Source: an uncultured Dehalococcoidia bacterium (GTDB lineage Bacteria > Chloroflexota > Dehalococcoidia > Lucifugimonadales > Australimonadaceae). From it: 64,000 nucleotides of DNA. The notes below the pieces were generated by a model. The model saw only the letters and a program-made list of their open reading frames with translations, was not told the origin of the DNA and searched no databases. The stretch spans positions 1,091,504-1,155,503 of the forward strand of contig OY282355.1 in assembly GCA_958295525.1 (NCBI GenBank), given 5' to 3'. Made by a program: the position numbers and the translations under genes. This document shows, in pieces, positions 7,826-16,535 of the stretch (position 1 is its first letter; every line of letters begins with the position of its first letter).

Positions 7826-9202
7826 CTAGCGCAGCGTAACCGCCGCCTTCTTCCCCCGCAGCGCGACTTTCGAAACGAGCGTCCGCAGCAGGTCGCGCCG
7901 CGCCGCCTCCGGAAGGCCGTCCCACTCGCTCAAGAATTTCGCCGCGTTCGCCTCGGCGTCGTTCCGCGAGGCCGAGCCCGCCTCCGCCTGGGCGATTTTC
8001 TCCGCCAACTCCCGTTTCACCGCCTGCAACTGCTCCAAGCCGCCGCGCAGCCGCGCCAGCGACAAACTGCCGCTCGCGGCGCGCTGCACGCCATCTCGGA
8101 ACTGCCGGTCGAGCGACTCCATATCGGCGAGCGCCTTCGCCTTCTCCGCGTCCTCGCGCCCCGCGCCGACGTCCGCGCCCGGCCCGCGCTCGCCGCTTTC
8201 GAGGAGGCTTCGCGTCGCCCGCGCCGCCTCTTCCTCTATGTCCGCCGCTTTCACCGTCCGGTAGGCGCACTGATTGCGGTTGATGCGCGACTGGCATTGA
8301 TAGTAGCGATATTCGGCCCGCATCCGCTCGCCGTCCTTTCGCCGCCACGTTTGACGCCGCGACACGCCCATCATCCGGCGGCCGCAGTAGCCGCAGACGA
8401 GCAGCCCCGAAAGCAGAAAGACCGACGGCGGGCGCGATTCCAGCCGCTGCGCCGGCCCCCGCTCCAGCAGACGATCTTGCGCTTGCCGGAACACCGACGG
8501 CGAAACGATCGGCTCGTAACTCGACGGAATCCGCAGCCCGAACCGCCGGTACGTTCCGATGTAGGCGGGGTTCCGCAGCACGTCCCGCACGGCGACGACG
8601 CCCCACCGTCCGCCGCTCCGCGTGCGCTTCCGCCGCGCGTTCAGGCCCGCCGCCACGCTCCGCATGCTCCCGTCCGGCTCCAAGTAGCCGTTGAAAATGG
8701 ATGCGACGACCTCCGCCTCCGCCGGCACGACGTGGAACGCCCCGTCGAACGTCAGCCGGTAGCCGTAGGGGGGCTTGCCCAAGCCAAGCCCTTTCGCCGC
8801 CTTCGCCATCATTCCCGCCCGGACGCGCTCGCCGCGCTGCGCCGTCTTGTTGGAGATGCGGAGCGCATTCTGCAGCGGGTCGGGGAAGTCCCGGTCGTCG
8901 CACACGACTTGCGAGGAGAGCGCGTCCATCTCCAGCACGCGCGCCGCCTGCTCCTCCAGCCCCGCGCCCAAATGCTCCGCGCCGGGAACGACCACCAAGT
9001 ATCCGAGCCGGCTGTCCCGAATGTGGTCGGCCATCGCGCGCCATCCGGCGCGCCCGCCCTCGCCCCTCGGATCCGCGTATGTCCCGTGCGGAGTGTGCAG
9101 CCGCTCCTCGCAGTACGCCGCGAACGCCGCCTGCAATTCGGCGCGCCCGAAGCGTCCGCCCCGCGCGTTTTCGTCCACGGTGAAATAGCCCACTGCCCGC
9201 AT
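7826..9202 (-). CDS. Serine recombinase-family protein with degenerate catalytic domain and zinc ribbon
   Basis: 458 residues with the layout of a large serine recombinase: N-terminal resolvase-like domain (1-125), recombinase domain (about 140-245, with GKPPYGY and LRNPAYIGTYRR), zinc beta-ribbon (C270, C273, C303, C312) and a C-terminal helical region. The catalytic core looks dead: where active enzymes read Y-x-R-V-S, this has YFTVD, losing the Arg and the nucleophilic Ser, and the usual DRLxR motif is GAEHLG. It starts 4 bases after the zinc-ribbon gene and ends 20 bases before rnpB, so it sits in a housekeeping operon rather than a mobile element. A DNA- or RNA-binding role is possible; function unknown. 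Confidence 0.85.
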   Translation of the reverse strand: MRAVGYFTVDENARGGRFGRAELQAAFAAYCEERLHTPHGTYADPRGEGGRAGWRAMADHIRDSRLGYLVVVPGAEHLGAGLEEQAARVLEMDALSSQVVCDDRDFPDPLQNALRISNKTAQRGERVRAGMMAKAAKGLGLGKPPYGYRLTFDGAFHVVPAEAEVVASIFNGYLEPDGSMRSVAAGLNARRKRTRSGGRWGVVAVRDVLRNPAYIGTYRRFGLRIPSSYEPIVSPSVFRQAQDRLLERGPAQRLESRPPSVFLLSGLLVCGYCGRRMMGVSRRQTWRRKDGERMRAEYRYYQCQSRINRNQCAYRTVKAADIEEEAARATRSLLESGERGPGADVGAGREDAEKAKALADMESLDRQFRDGVQRAASGSLSLARLRGGLEQLQAVKRELAEKIAQAEAGSASRNDAEANAAKFLSEWDGLPEAARRDLLRTLVSKVALRGKKAAVTLR

Positions 9203-9206
9203 CGCC

Positions 9207-9905
9207 CTACTCCGGCAAGAGAATTCGCCCGCAGTTCGGGCACCGCGTCGGCGACGGGGAGGAGCGCACCTCTTGCGCCGTCCGCGACGGAACGCCCACT
9301 TTGCACGCTCCGCAGGCGCTGTTATGCATTCGCGCCACCGGCTGCGGCCGCGACTTCCGAACCTGCTCGTACAGCGCCGTTTCCGGGGGCGGCGTCCGCG
9401 CGACCAACCCGCCGCGGCGCTCGACCAGCGCCGCCGTTTCGGCGCGCAGGCGCTCCTGCTCCGCCGCGAGCGACTTCTGCTCCGCCTTCCACGACTCCTT
9501 TAATGTCTCCAACTGCTGCGCCGAGGCGTCGCGGCTGCTCCGCGCCAAGTCCAACCCCACCAGCGTCTCCAGCAGCGCCTCTTCCTGCGTCCACCGCTGA
9601 CGCTTGAGCATCTCGACGTCCGCCTGCAGATCGCGCAACTCGCGGGGATTCATAATGACCCCGGCGTAGAGTTTCGTCTCCGCCGCGTTCACTTTCTCCG
9701 TGAATCCCGCGACCGCCGCGTCCAACTCTTGCTGACGGGACAGCCCCGCGTCCACCTCCGCCTGCTCCCGCCTTAATCGCCTCGCGAGCGCGCGGAGCGC
9801 GGAATCGTCCCCGAGCAAGGCGTCGATCTCCGTGAGCCGCGCGCTTCTTGCGGCGAGATCGCCGTCCACCTCTTGCAATTCCAACAACTCGCGGGATGCG
9901 GGCAT
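9207..9905 (-). CDS. Coiled-coil protein with C4-type zinc ribbon (CT398/DUF164-like)
   Basis: 232 residues: a long charged coiled coil (about 1-185, rich in Glu, Arg, Leu and Ala) followed by a C-terminal zinc ribbon with C198-x2-C201 and C222-x2-C225 in the pattern RCPNCGRILLPE. This is the architecture of the CT398-like family, which is thought to act in nucleic-acid or trafficking complexes but has no firm enzymatic role. It is followed after 4 bases by the recombinase-like gene and then rnpB, all on the minus strand. Confidence 0.88.
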   Translation of the reverse strand: MPASRELLELQEVDGDLAARSARLTEIDALLGDDSALRALARRLRREQAEVDAGLSRQQELDAAVAGFTEKVNAAETKLYAGVIMNPRELRDLQADVEMLKRQRWTQEEALLETLVGLDLARSSRDASAQQLETLKESWKAEQKSLAAEQERLRAETAALVERRGGLVARTPPPETALYEQVRKSRPQPVARMHNSACGACKVGVPSRTAQEVRSSPSPTRCPNCGRILLPE

Positions 9906-10023
9906 CGCTCGCCTCGACGAAAACTGCCGCGATTCTACGGACGAGGCGCCTCGTCTGTATAGGAAGAATCTATGCGGGTTAGCGCGGGGCGCGGGCGTAA
10001 TGGGCGAGTGGCGCCGCCCGAAC

Positions 10024-10749
10024 CTACGCCCTGCCCTGCTCCCAGCGCCACGCGATCCCCAGCGCGCCGCCCAATGCCGCCGCCGCCGCGTCCGCCGCCG
10101 CGCGGACCCCCGGGGCGCGCCCCAGCAACGCCGCCATTGACGTCACCGGCCTGTCCGCGACGCCGCATGGGACGATGGCGCGGTATGCGCGCAGGTCGGT
10201 CGAGACGTTCAGCGCGAAGCCATGCATGGCGACTCCGCGCGCGACTTTGAGGCCAATCGCCGCGACCTTCCCGCCGTCCGTCCATACGCCGGTGAGCCCC
10301 TCCTCGCGCCAAGCCTCGACCCCGAACTCCGACAGCGCGGCGATCAGCGCCTGCTCGATGGCCGCCGCGTACCGCCTCGGCCCCCAGCCCATCGCCGCGA
10401 GCGACACGATGGGATAGCCCACGAGTTGCCCCGGCCCGTGATAGGTCGTCTGCCCGCCCCGGTCGGTCTCAACGAGCGGCGCGCCCAGTTCCTCGATCAC
10501 GTGCTCCGGCAGCGAGCGGCGCCCCGCCGTGTACACGGGCGCGTGCTCCAACAGCAACAGCGCGTCGTCAGTCTCTCCGTCGGCCCGCGCAGCCGCCAAA
10601 CTTCGCTGCAACTCCCACGCCCAAGCGTAGTCAACGCCGGCGCCCAACCAGCGCGCCGCGCCGTTTCTGAGCGCCGGGGCAGGAGCCGCGCCGGCGCTCG
10701 CTTCCTCGACATCCTGCTCCCGAAGCAGCCCCAGCGGGGAGCGCGTCAC
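10024..10749 (-). CDS. lipB: Octanoyl-[acyl-carrier protein]:protein N-octanoyltransferase (lipoate synthesis)
   Basis: Transfers octanoate from acyl-ACP to the lipoyl domains of 2-oxoacid dehydrogenases and the glycine cleavage H protein, the first step of lipoate synthesis. Signature RGGQTTYHGPGQLVGYPI and the catalytic Lys (GGKVAAIGLK, K161) and Cys (IVPCGV, C195) are present. I start at the GTG at 10749, which has GGGAG eight bases upstream and gives 241 residues; an upstream GTG at 10809 would add 20 residues without a good ribosome site. LipA is not in the window. Confidence 0.92.
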   Translation of the reverse strand: MTRSPLGLLREQDVEEASAGAAPAPALRNGAARWLGAGVDYAWAWELQRSLAAARADGETDDALLLLEHAPVYTAGRRSLPEHVIEELGAPLVETDRGGQTTYHGPGQLVGYPIVSLAAMGWGPRRYAAAIEQALIAALSEFGVEAWREEGLTGVWTDGGKVAAIGLKVARGVAMHGFALNVSTDLRAYRAIVPCGVADRPVTSMAALLGRAPGVRAAADAAAAALGGALGIAWRWEQGRA

Positions 10750-10843
10750 GCCGCCTGCTCCCGCAACGCCTGCAACTGCGCGCCGTCCGTCATAACGGAA
10801 TGCTACCACGCGGGGGTTAGGTAGGCTGCAGTCTGCGGGCTAC

Positions 10844-10889
10844 GCCGTCATTCCCCCCTGGCCCCGTCATTCCCGCGTAGGCGGGAACC
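10844..10889. repeat. Intergenic palindromic repeat copy plus a half copy
   Basis: A partial left half (GTCATTCCCCC) at about 10846-10857 and a full copy at 10866-10889, between the divergent lipB and mutS genes. Confidence 0.7.
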
Positions 10890-10972
10890 TCGCCCCATTG
10901 TCCGGGGCGCCCTGGCCCCCGCCTCCGCCGCGAATGGACGCCGCCTGCTTCCCGTTGGGGTTCGCGCGAGGC

Positions 10973-10978
10973 TAGAAT
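10973..10978 (+). promoter_or_regulatory. -10 box implying a leaderless mutS message
   Basis: TAGAAT lies eight bases before the GTG at 10986. Transcription starting about seven bases downstream of the box would begin at or next to that GTG, so the message is probably leaderless and GTG, not the TTG at 10980, is the start. Confidence 0.5.
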
Positions 10979-10985
10979 CTTGCCC

Positions 10986-13574
10986 GTGGCCAGCGCAATC
11001 CGCAAACAGTACTTGGAGATCAAGGCGCGCCATCCCGACGCGCTGCTGCTCTACCGACTCGGCGATTTCTACGAGATGTTCGACGACGACGCCCGAACGG
11101 CGGCGCGCGACTTGGAGATCGTGCTGACGCAGCGCGATATGGGGCAGGGCGAGGTCGTTCCGCTCGCGGGGATTCCCTATCACGCGCTGGACGGCTACCT
11201 GGCGAAACTCGTCCGCAAGGGGCATCGCGTCGCCATCGCCGAGCAGATCACGGAGCCCGACGGCAAGAGCATCGTCGGGCGGGAGGTCGCGCGCGTGGTG
11301 ACGCCCGGCACGGTGATCGAGCCGGGGATGCTGGAGTCCGGGGCGAACAACTATCTCGCGGCGGTCGCGGCGGGCGGCGCGCAAGCGGGAATCGCGTTCG
11401 CCGACGTCACGACGGGGGAGTTCGCGGTCACGCAGTTGCCCGCGGGGGCGGTCGCGCAGGAACTCGCCCGCCTGTCGCCCGCGGAGGTCATTCTCGCGGA
11501 GTCGGACGCATCGAGCGTTGACGCGGACTCGCCGGAGTGGAGCGTGACGCGGGCGCCCGACGCGCGGTTCGCGCCGAACGCGGCGCGGCGGCGCGTGCTC
11601 GACCATTTCGGCGCCCGCTCGCTGGACGCCTACGGCTGCGAGGGGCTCGACCTGGCGACGGCGGCGGCGGCGGTCGTGCTGGACTACCTCGGACGAACGC
11701 ATCAGGCCGTTCTGTCGCAGTTGACGGGCCTGCGGACGTACTCGACGGACGCTTATATGGCGCTCGATCCGCAGACGCGGCGGAACCTGGAACTGTTCGA
11801 GGGCGGGCGCTGGGGCGCGAAAGACCAGTCGCTGCTGAGCGCGCTCGACCTCACGGAGACGCCGATGGGCGCGCGAATGCTCCGCCGCTGGCTTGGGCAG
11901 CCGCTGCTCGATCTGGCCGCCATCGAAAGGCGGCTCGACGCGGCGTCGTGGCTGCGCGAGTCGGACGCGCGGCGGCAGCGGATTCGCGTGGAACTGCGGG
12001 AGGTGTCGGACATCGAGCGGATGATGCAGCGCGTCGGGGCCGGCGTCGCGTTTCCCCGCGAACTCGCCGGACTGCGGCGCTCGCTGGAGCGCGTCCCCGC
12101 GCTGCGGGAGATGACGTCGGACGCCGGCGCCGCGCTCGCGTGGCTGACCGACGGCCTGCGGCCTTGCGCCCCCATCGTGGAGCGCGTGCGGGAGGCCATC
12201 GTTGACGATCCGCAGGGGGAGCCGGGGCAAGGCAGGATCATCCGCGAGGGCTATTCGAGGGAGATGGACGAGGCGCGGACGGCGGCGCAGGAGGCGCGCT
12301 CTTACATCGCGGGGCTGGAGCGCAGGGAGCGCGAGAGATCCGGAATTCCAAGCCTCAAGGTCGGCTACAACAAGGTGTTCGGCTACTACATCGAGGTCTC
12401 CAACGCGCACCGCGCCCGCGTGCCGGACGACTATGTCCGGCGGCAGACGCTGGCCAACGCCGAGCGGTTCTACACGCAAGAGTTGAAAGAGCACGAGAGC
12501 CGCGCGCTTGGGGCGGGCGACCAGTTGGAGGAGTTGGAGACGGCGCTCTACCGGCGAACGCTCAAGGACGTCGCGGCGCACACGGCGGAAGCGCTGGAGA
12601 CGGCGTCCGCGCTCGCCGCGCTGGACGCGCTCCTCTCGCTCGCCGAGGCGGCGGCGCGCTACGGCTACGTCCGCCCGACGCTGGACGACGGGGAGCGAAT
12701 CGCGCTGCGCGACGCGCGCCACCCGGTCGTCGAGCGGTTCCTGCCGAGCGGGGCGTTCGTGCCGAACGACGCCGACCTCTCGACGGACGACGCGCAACTG
12801 ATCGTGCTCACGGGCCCGAATATGGCGGGAAAGTCAACGTATCTCCGGCAAACGGCGGTCGCGGTTCTGATGGCGCAGATCGGCTCGTTCGTTCCGGCTG
12901 CGGAAGCCCGCATCGGGCTGGTCGACCGCATCTTCACCCGCGTCGGCCTGCAGGACGACCTCGCGTCGGGGCAGTCCACGTTTATGGTGGAGATGGTGGA
13001 GACGGCGGCGATTCTGCATCACGCGACGCGGCGGTCGCTCGTGATCCTCGACGAGATCGGGCGCGGCACCTCGACGTTCGACGGGCTGTCCATCGCGCAG
13101 GCGGTCGCGGAGCACATCCACAACGCGCCGAACCTCGGCTGCCGCACGCTGTTCGCCACGCACTACCATGAACTGACGGCTCTGGCGGAGCGGCTTCCGC
13201 GCGCGCGGAACTGCAGCGTGGCCGTGTCGGAGCGCGACGGAGATGTCGTGTTTCTGCATCGCATCGTCCCCGGCGGAGCCGACCGGAGTTACGGCGTGCA
13301 CGTCGCGCAACTCGCGGGGCTGCCGAGGCCGCTGATCGCGCGGGCGCGGGAACTGCTGGCGGAGCACGAGGGAACGCAGCGGGAGGGGCGCGTTCGCGGG
13401 AAGCGTCCGCTGCCCGGCGCGCCGCCGCAAGGGGCGATGCCGCTTTTCGACGGCGCCCCGCCGGACGGCGGCGGCGTTCTCGCCGCGCTGCGGAGCCTCG
13501 ACTTGGACAATCTCACGCCCCGCCAAGCGCTCGACAAACTCGCGGAGTTGCGCGAGCAGGCGGGAGGCGCGTGA
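10986..13574 (+). CDS. mutS: DNA mismatch repair protein MutS
   Basis: 862-residue MutS1-type protein that recognises mismatches and, with MutL, starts mismatch repair. The mismatch-wedging motif is F28-Y-E30 in RLGDFYEMF. Connector, core and clamp domains follow. Walker A TGPNMAGKST lies near residue 610 and Walker B LVILDEIGRGTST near 685, then the helix-turn-helix dimerisation end. The start is set by the -10 box at 10973. The stop is followed one base later by the ATG of the NYN gene, so the two are co-translated. MutL is not in the window. Confidence 0.97.
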   Translation: MASAIRKQYLEIKARHPDALLLYRLGDFYEMFDDDARTAARDLEIVLTQRDMGQGEVVPLAGIPYHALDGYLAKLVRKGHRVAIAEQITEPDGKSIVGREVARVVTPGTVIEPGMLESGANNYLAAVAAGGAQAGIAFADVTTGEFAVTQLPAGAVAQELARLSPAEVILAESDASSVDADSPEWSVTRAPDARFAPNAARRRVLDHFGARSLDAYGCEGLDLATAAAAVVLDYLGRTHQAVLSQLTGLRTYSTDAYMALDPQTRRNLELFEGGRWGAKDQSLLSALDLTETPMGARMLRRWLGQPLLDLAAIERRLDAASWLRESDARRQRIRVELREVSDIERMMQRVGAGVAFPRELAGLRRSLERVPALREMTSDAGAALAWLTDGLRPCAPIVERVREAIVDDPQGEPGQGRIIREGYSREMDEARTAAQEARSYIAGLERRERERSGIPSLKVGYNKVFGYYIEVSNAHRARVPDDYVRRQTLANAERFYTQELKEHESRALGAGDQLEELETALYRRTLKDVAAHTAEALETASALAALDALLSLAEAAARYGYVRPTLDDGERIALRDARHPVVERFLPSGAFVPNDADLSTDDAQLIVLTGPNMAGKSTYLRQTAVAVLMAQIGSFVPAAEARIGLVDRIFTRVGLQDDLASGQSTFMVEMVETAAILHHATRRSLVILDEIGRGTSTFDGLSIAQAVAEHIHNAPNLGCRTLFATHYHELTALAERLPRARNCSVAVSERDGDVVFLHRIVPGGADRSYGVHVAQLAGLPRPLIARARELLAEHEGTQREGRVRGKRPLPGAPPQGAMPLFDGAPPDGGGVLAALRSLDLDNLTPRQALDKLAELREQAGGA

Positions 13575-13575
13575 G

Positions 13576-14103
13576 ATGCCGGACGAAATGCATCCTCCGG
13601 CGCAGGCGTTCGTGGACGGGAACAACGTGATGGGCTCGCGCCCTGACGGCTGGTGGCGCGACCGCCCCGCCGCGCAACTCCGCCTCGCCGCCGACGTGGG
13701 AGCCGCCGCGCAAGCGTCGGAGCGCGAGTGGACGGTCGTGTTCGACGGCGCGCCGCCAATCCCACAGCCGCCGCCCGCCTCGCCGGAGCGCGTCCGCGTG
13801 GAATACGCCGACCGCAAAGGCGCGAACGCGGCGGACGACCGCATCGTCGAACTGCTGGCCGCGCTGCCGGAGGGGACGGACGCCGTCGTCTATACGTCCG
13901 ACCGCCGTCTGCGGGAGCGGGCGGCCGCGCTCGGCGCGCGGGTCGAGGGCGCGGGCGCGCTGCTCCGCCGGACGGCGGCGGCGAACGCGGAGCGGCGCCC
14001 GAACAGGGACAGCGCCTCGTTGCATCCCAACCCCGGCGGCTCTACCATTCCCGCCGACGAACTTGCGAGCGGCGCGCCCGCATTGACGAAGGAAACGGTA
14101 TGA
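13576..14103 (+). CDS. NYN-domain (YacP-like) putative ribonuclease
   Basis: 175 residues of a PIN-like NYN fold. The first acidic residue is D14 in FVDGNNV; further acidic positions lie in FDGAPP, YADRKGANAADDRI and VYTSDRRLRERA, the usual layout of the YacP/NYN family of RNases. The last ~45 residues are low-complexity. It follows mutS by one base and its last four bases overlap the methyltransferase start (ATGA), so the three genes form an operon. Confidence 0.85.
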   Translation: MPDEMHPPAQAFVDGNNVMGSRPDGWWRDRPAAQLRLAADVGAAAQASEREWTVVFDGAPPIPQPPPASPERVRVEYADRKGANAADDRIVELLAALPEGTDAVVYTSDRRLRERAAALGARVEGAGALLRRTAAANAERRPNRDSASLHPNPGGSTIPADELASGAPALTKETV

Positions 14104-15644
14104 GCGCAATGGCGGCGCCCCACCCGCTGAACAGAAACCTCTTCATCGCGGACAACCTCTCGTTGCTCCGACGGCTCGACAACGAGAGCATTGACCTCGT
14201 GTGCATCGATCCGCCGTTCGCCAAGAAAAAGACGTGGAAGGGCGCGCTGAAGCCGCCCCTGACGAAAGCGGAGTTGGCCGACGAGCGCGCGATGCTGCGG
14301 GATTGGGGCATCCGCAACGCAGCGGATGCGGAGACGGCGGGCGTCGTTTGGCCGGACGGGGCGGACTCCACGTACAAAGACATTTGGGAGTGGGACAAGG
14401 ACGTCCACGAGGATTGGATCGCCAAGATGAACTCCGACTGGCCGGCCTTGTCCAAGGCGATAGAAGCCACCCGGTCGGCCCACGACGAGGGGCACGCGGC
14501 GTACCTTGCCTATATGTCCGTCAGGCTTATTGAGATTCACCGCATCCTGAAGCCGACGGGCAGCCTCTATCTGCACTGCGACTACGAGGTCAACTCCTAC
14601 GTCCGCATAATGCTGGATGGCATATTCGGCTGGTCCAATATACGAAATGAATTGGTTTGGTCATACCAGCGGTGGACGGGGGCGACGAACCGCTTCCAAA
14701 GAATGCACGACACGATCTACTTCTACGCGAAAGACGCCGCTAAAACGAATTTCAACCGGCTCACCGAGCCGTACAGCGAGAAGTCCCAGCACAAAGGACG
14801 GCGGCGCACTACGTTTACGCCGGAAGGCAAGATCGAGCAGACCTACACCGACGACACGACGCGCGAAAAGGCAATGCGCGACGTGTGGGAGATTTCCTAC
14901 CTCAATTCGCAAGCGCGGGAACGCGCCGGCTACCCCACGCAGAAGCCCGTCGCTCTCGCGGAGCGCATCATCAAGGCGAGCACGAACCCCGGCGACGTCG
15001 TGCTGGACTGCTTCGCAGGATGCGCTTACGTCCCCGTCGCCGCCGAACGCAACGGGCGCCAGTGGATCGCCTGCGACGTCAGCCCCCGCGCGCTCACCGT
15101 GCTGCGCCGCCAATTCGCCAAGTTCCGCTACTCCGTGAACGGCGAGGCGCAAGGCGAGAGCCCCGCGCTCATCGCCGCCGCCGACGTCACGCTGCGCTCC
15201 CCAAGCGACCTGCCGGAGCGAACCGACGAAGACCCCGTTCCCGCGCAAGACATCAAGCCTCTGCCGGAGCGCCGCTACAAAGTTCCCGCCTCGAAAATCC
15301 CCGAACCAACAATGAAAAAATTCCTGCTGGAGTCGCTCGGCTACAACTGCTGGGGCTGCGGATTCAACCCGCCTCAGAACGACGAGCGCTACTTCCAACT
15401 CGATCACCGCGAGTCGCGCTGGTCGAGCGGCTCCAACGAACTGCCGAACCGCGCCATCCTCTGCCAGCCGTGCAACTTGGAGAAGCAGCACAAGATGACG
15501 CTGCAGGAATTGCGCGACCGCAACACGACCCAGGGGCGAAACTACGGCCCGCTCGTCAACTTGGCGAAAGCCTCCGCCGCGGCCCAAGCCGAGTACGACA
15601 AGCATGTCGCGCAGTCGTACCAGTCCGCGCTTACGAAGGGCTAG
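14100..15644 (+). CDS. DNA methyltransferase (N4-C/N6-A, beta-type order) fused to an HNH domain
   Basis: 514 residues. An amino-methyltransferase motif IV, DPPF (residues 37-40), precedes the SAM-binding motif (DCFAG near 302), the order of beta-class enzymes. A central target-recognition region follows motif IV. The C-terminal ~100 residues carry an HNH-type zinc module: CWGCGFN near 416, QLDHRES, then CQPCNLEKQHKM. Methylation and cleavage may therefore be combined in one chain, or the HNH may only bind DNA. ATG overlaps the NYN gene stop; GAAGGAAA lies upstream. No separate restriction endonuclease is adjacent. Confidence 0.88.
   Translation: MSAMAAPHPLNRNLFIADNLSLLRRLDNESIDLVCIDPPFAKKKTWKGALKPPLTKAELADERAMLRDWGIRNAADAETAGVVWPDGADSTYKDIWEWDKDVHEDWIAKMNSDWPALSKAIEATRSAHDEGHAAYLAYMSVRLIEIHRILKPTGSLYLHCDYEVNSYVRIMLDGIFGWSNIRNELVWSYQRWTGATNRFQRMHDTIYFYAKDAAKTNFNRLTEPYSEKSQHKGRRRTTFTPEGKIEQTYTDDTTREKAMRDVWEISYLNSQARERAGYPTQKPVALAERIIKASTNPGDVVLDCFAGCAYVPVAAERNGRQWIACDVSPRALTVLRRQFAKFRYSVNGEAQGESPALIAAADVTLRSPSDLPERTDEDPVPAQDIKPLPERRYKVPASKIPEPTMKKFLLESLGYNCWGCGFNPPQNDERYFQLDHRESRWSSGSNELPNRAILCQPCNLEKQHKMTLQELRDRNTTQGRNYGPLVNLAKASAAAQAEYDKHVAQSYQSALTKG
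15614..15630 (+). repeat. 17-bp direct repeat, left copy
   Basis: GTCGTACCAGTCCGCGC inside the last codons of the methyltransferase gene; the same 17 bases recur at 16504-16520. The two copies flank the low-GC gene at 15689-16381. Confidence 0.8.
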
Positions 15645-15688
15645 GGTGAGGGGGAAGGGTGGGGCGTCGTCGCGGAGGCTACGTAGCC

Positions 15689-16381
15689 CTACTGCGATCC
15701 ACGCCAAACGAACCCTTGAATTTTGTGAATGTCCTCTCCGCAGAAGGGCGCGATGATGTCAGACGTGATTTGCCAAGCGTCACTGCAGAGTTCATCCGGA
15801 GCATAACTCTTCTCATATTGCTCATTGTATGGAACGGAGATTCCTTCGATGTTTGTTGGAATGAAACTCCCTTTGTGTTGCTGGCAATATAGGGACGTAT
15901 GGCGAATAATTGACAATAGGAACTCTCCGCTACTCTGCGAACTCACTTCGGAAGTAAGCCCAACGATATTGCGAAGCAACTCCATAATGGCCTCAACCGT
16001 GGCGTCTGCAGTATCTAATTCAAACCCCCCCGGAATGAAATAGGCGTAGTAATACTTCATTTCGTTGGATAGGAACCAGTAGGGCGCTATGGACGGAGGG
16101 AGACACTCGATTTCGGTCGCATTGACTCCATTAGCCTGAATTCCATATGAAGGCGATAGCCACTTGAGCCAGTCATGGACACGGCTCCGCATGTGGGTAT
16201 GCGCGACTTGGAAGACCGGTGTGGGGTTGATGAGAGGAACCAGCGGAGTCAGCGCGAACTCCACGTATCCCAAGCCACTCCGGATCTGTTCTTCGTAGAG
16301 GGACTCGTAGCGAGCGCGCCGCTCGTACACCCAAGCAGGGACGACAGCTGTCGCGTTCATCAGCATCAGTTTTATCGCCAT
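15689..16381 (-). CDS. Hypothetical protein, probably acquired
   Basis: 230 residues, family not recognised. Its AT-rich codons (many Ile, Asn, Tyr, Ser) contrast with the GC-rich neighbours. No membrane segments or signal peptide are evident; the sequence has aromatic and Cys residues spread through and a central acidic segment. ATG at 16381 has GGAGAT upstream. It lies opposite to the methyltransferase-HNH gene and is enclosed by a 17-bp direct repeat, so it looks like an insertion at the methyltransferase 3' end. It could be an accessory or defence gene, but nothing in it proves this. Confidence 0.75.
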   Translation of the reverse strand: MAIKLMLMNATAVVPAWVYERRARYESLYEEQIRSGLGYVEFALTPLVPLINPTPVFQVAHTHMRSRVHDWLKWLSPSYGIQANGVNATEIECLPPSIAPYWFLSNEMKYYYAYFIPGGFELDTADATVEAIMELLRNIVGLTSEVSSQSSGEFLLSIIRHTSLYCQQHKGSFIPTNIEGISVPYNEQYEKSYAPDELCSDAWQITSDIIAPFCGEDIHKIQGFVWRGSQ

Positions 16382-16503
16382 GTCTATCTCCTTGCCTTGG
16401 TCGTAGTCTCGCGCTCGCGGTCGGCGCCGCTCCCCTGTCGCGCAATAATAGAATATCCGTTCTGCAATGTCAACCCTCCCCCTGCGAAACGAGTGGGCAA
16501 CTC
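16382..16503. other. Short AT-richer gap upstream of the low-GC gene
   Basis: About 120 bases that include CAATAATAGAATATCC near 16441-16457, locally AT-rich, and probably hold the promoter of the leftward gene at 15689-16381. No gene was seen. Confidence 0.4.
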
Positions 16504-16520
16504 GTCGTACCAGTCCGCGC
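16504..16520 (+). repeat. 17-bp direct repeat, right copy
   Basis: GTCGTACCAGTCCGCGC, identical to 15614-15630, just downstream (3' side) of the radical SAM gene. Confidence 0.8.
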
Positions 16521-16535
16521 GTGCCGAGGGCAAGC

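Noticed and set aside
7826-9202. Active integrase with att sites marking a mobile element
   Set aside because: Catalytic residues are missing and no flanking direct repeats were found next to it.
7565-9607. Long plus-strand open frame over rnpB and the recombinase
   Set aside because: Crosses a conserved RNA gene and two minus-strand genes with clear motifs; no family signal.
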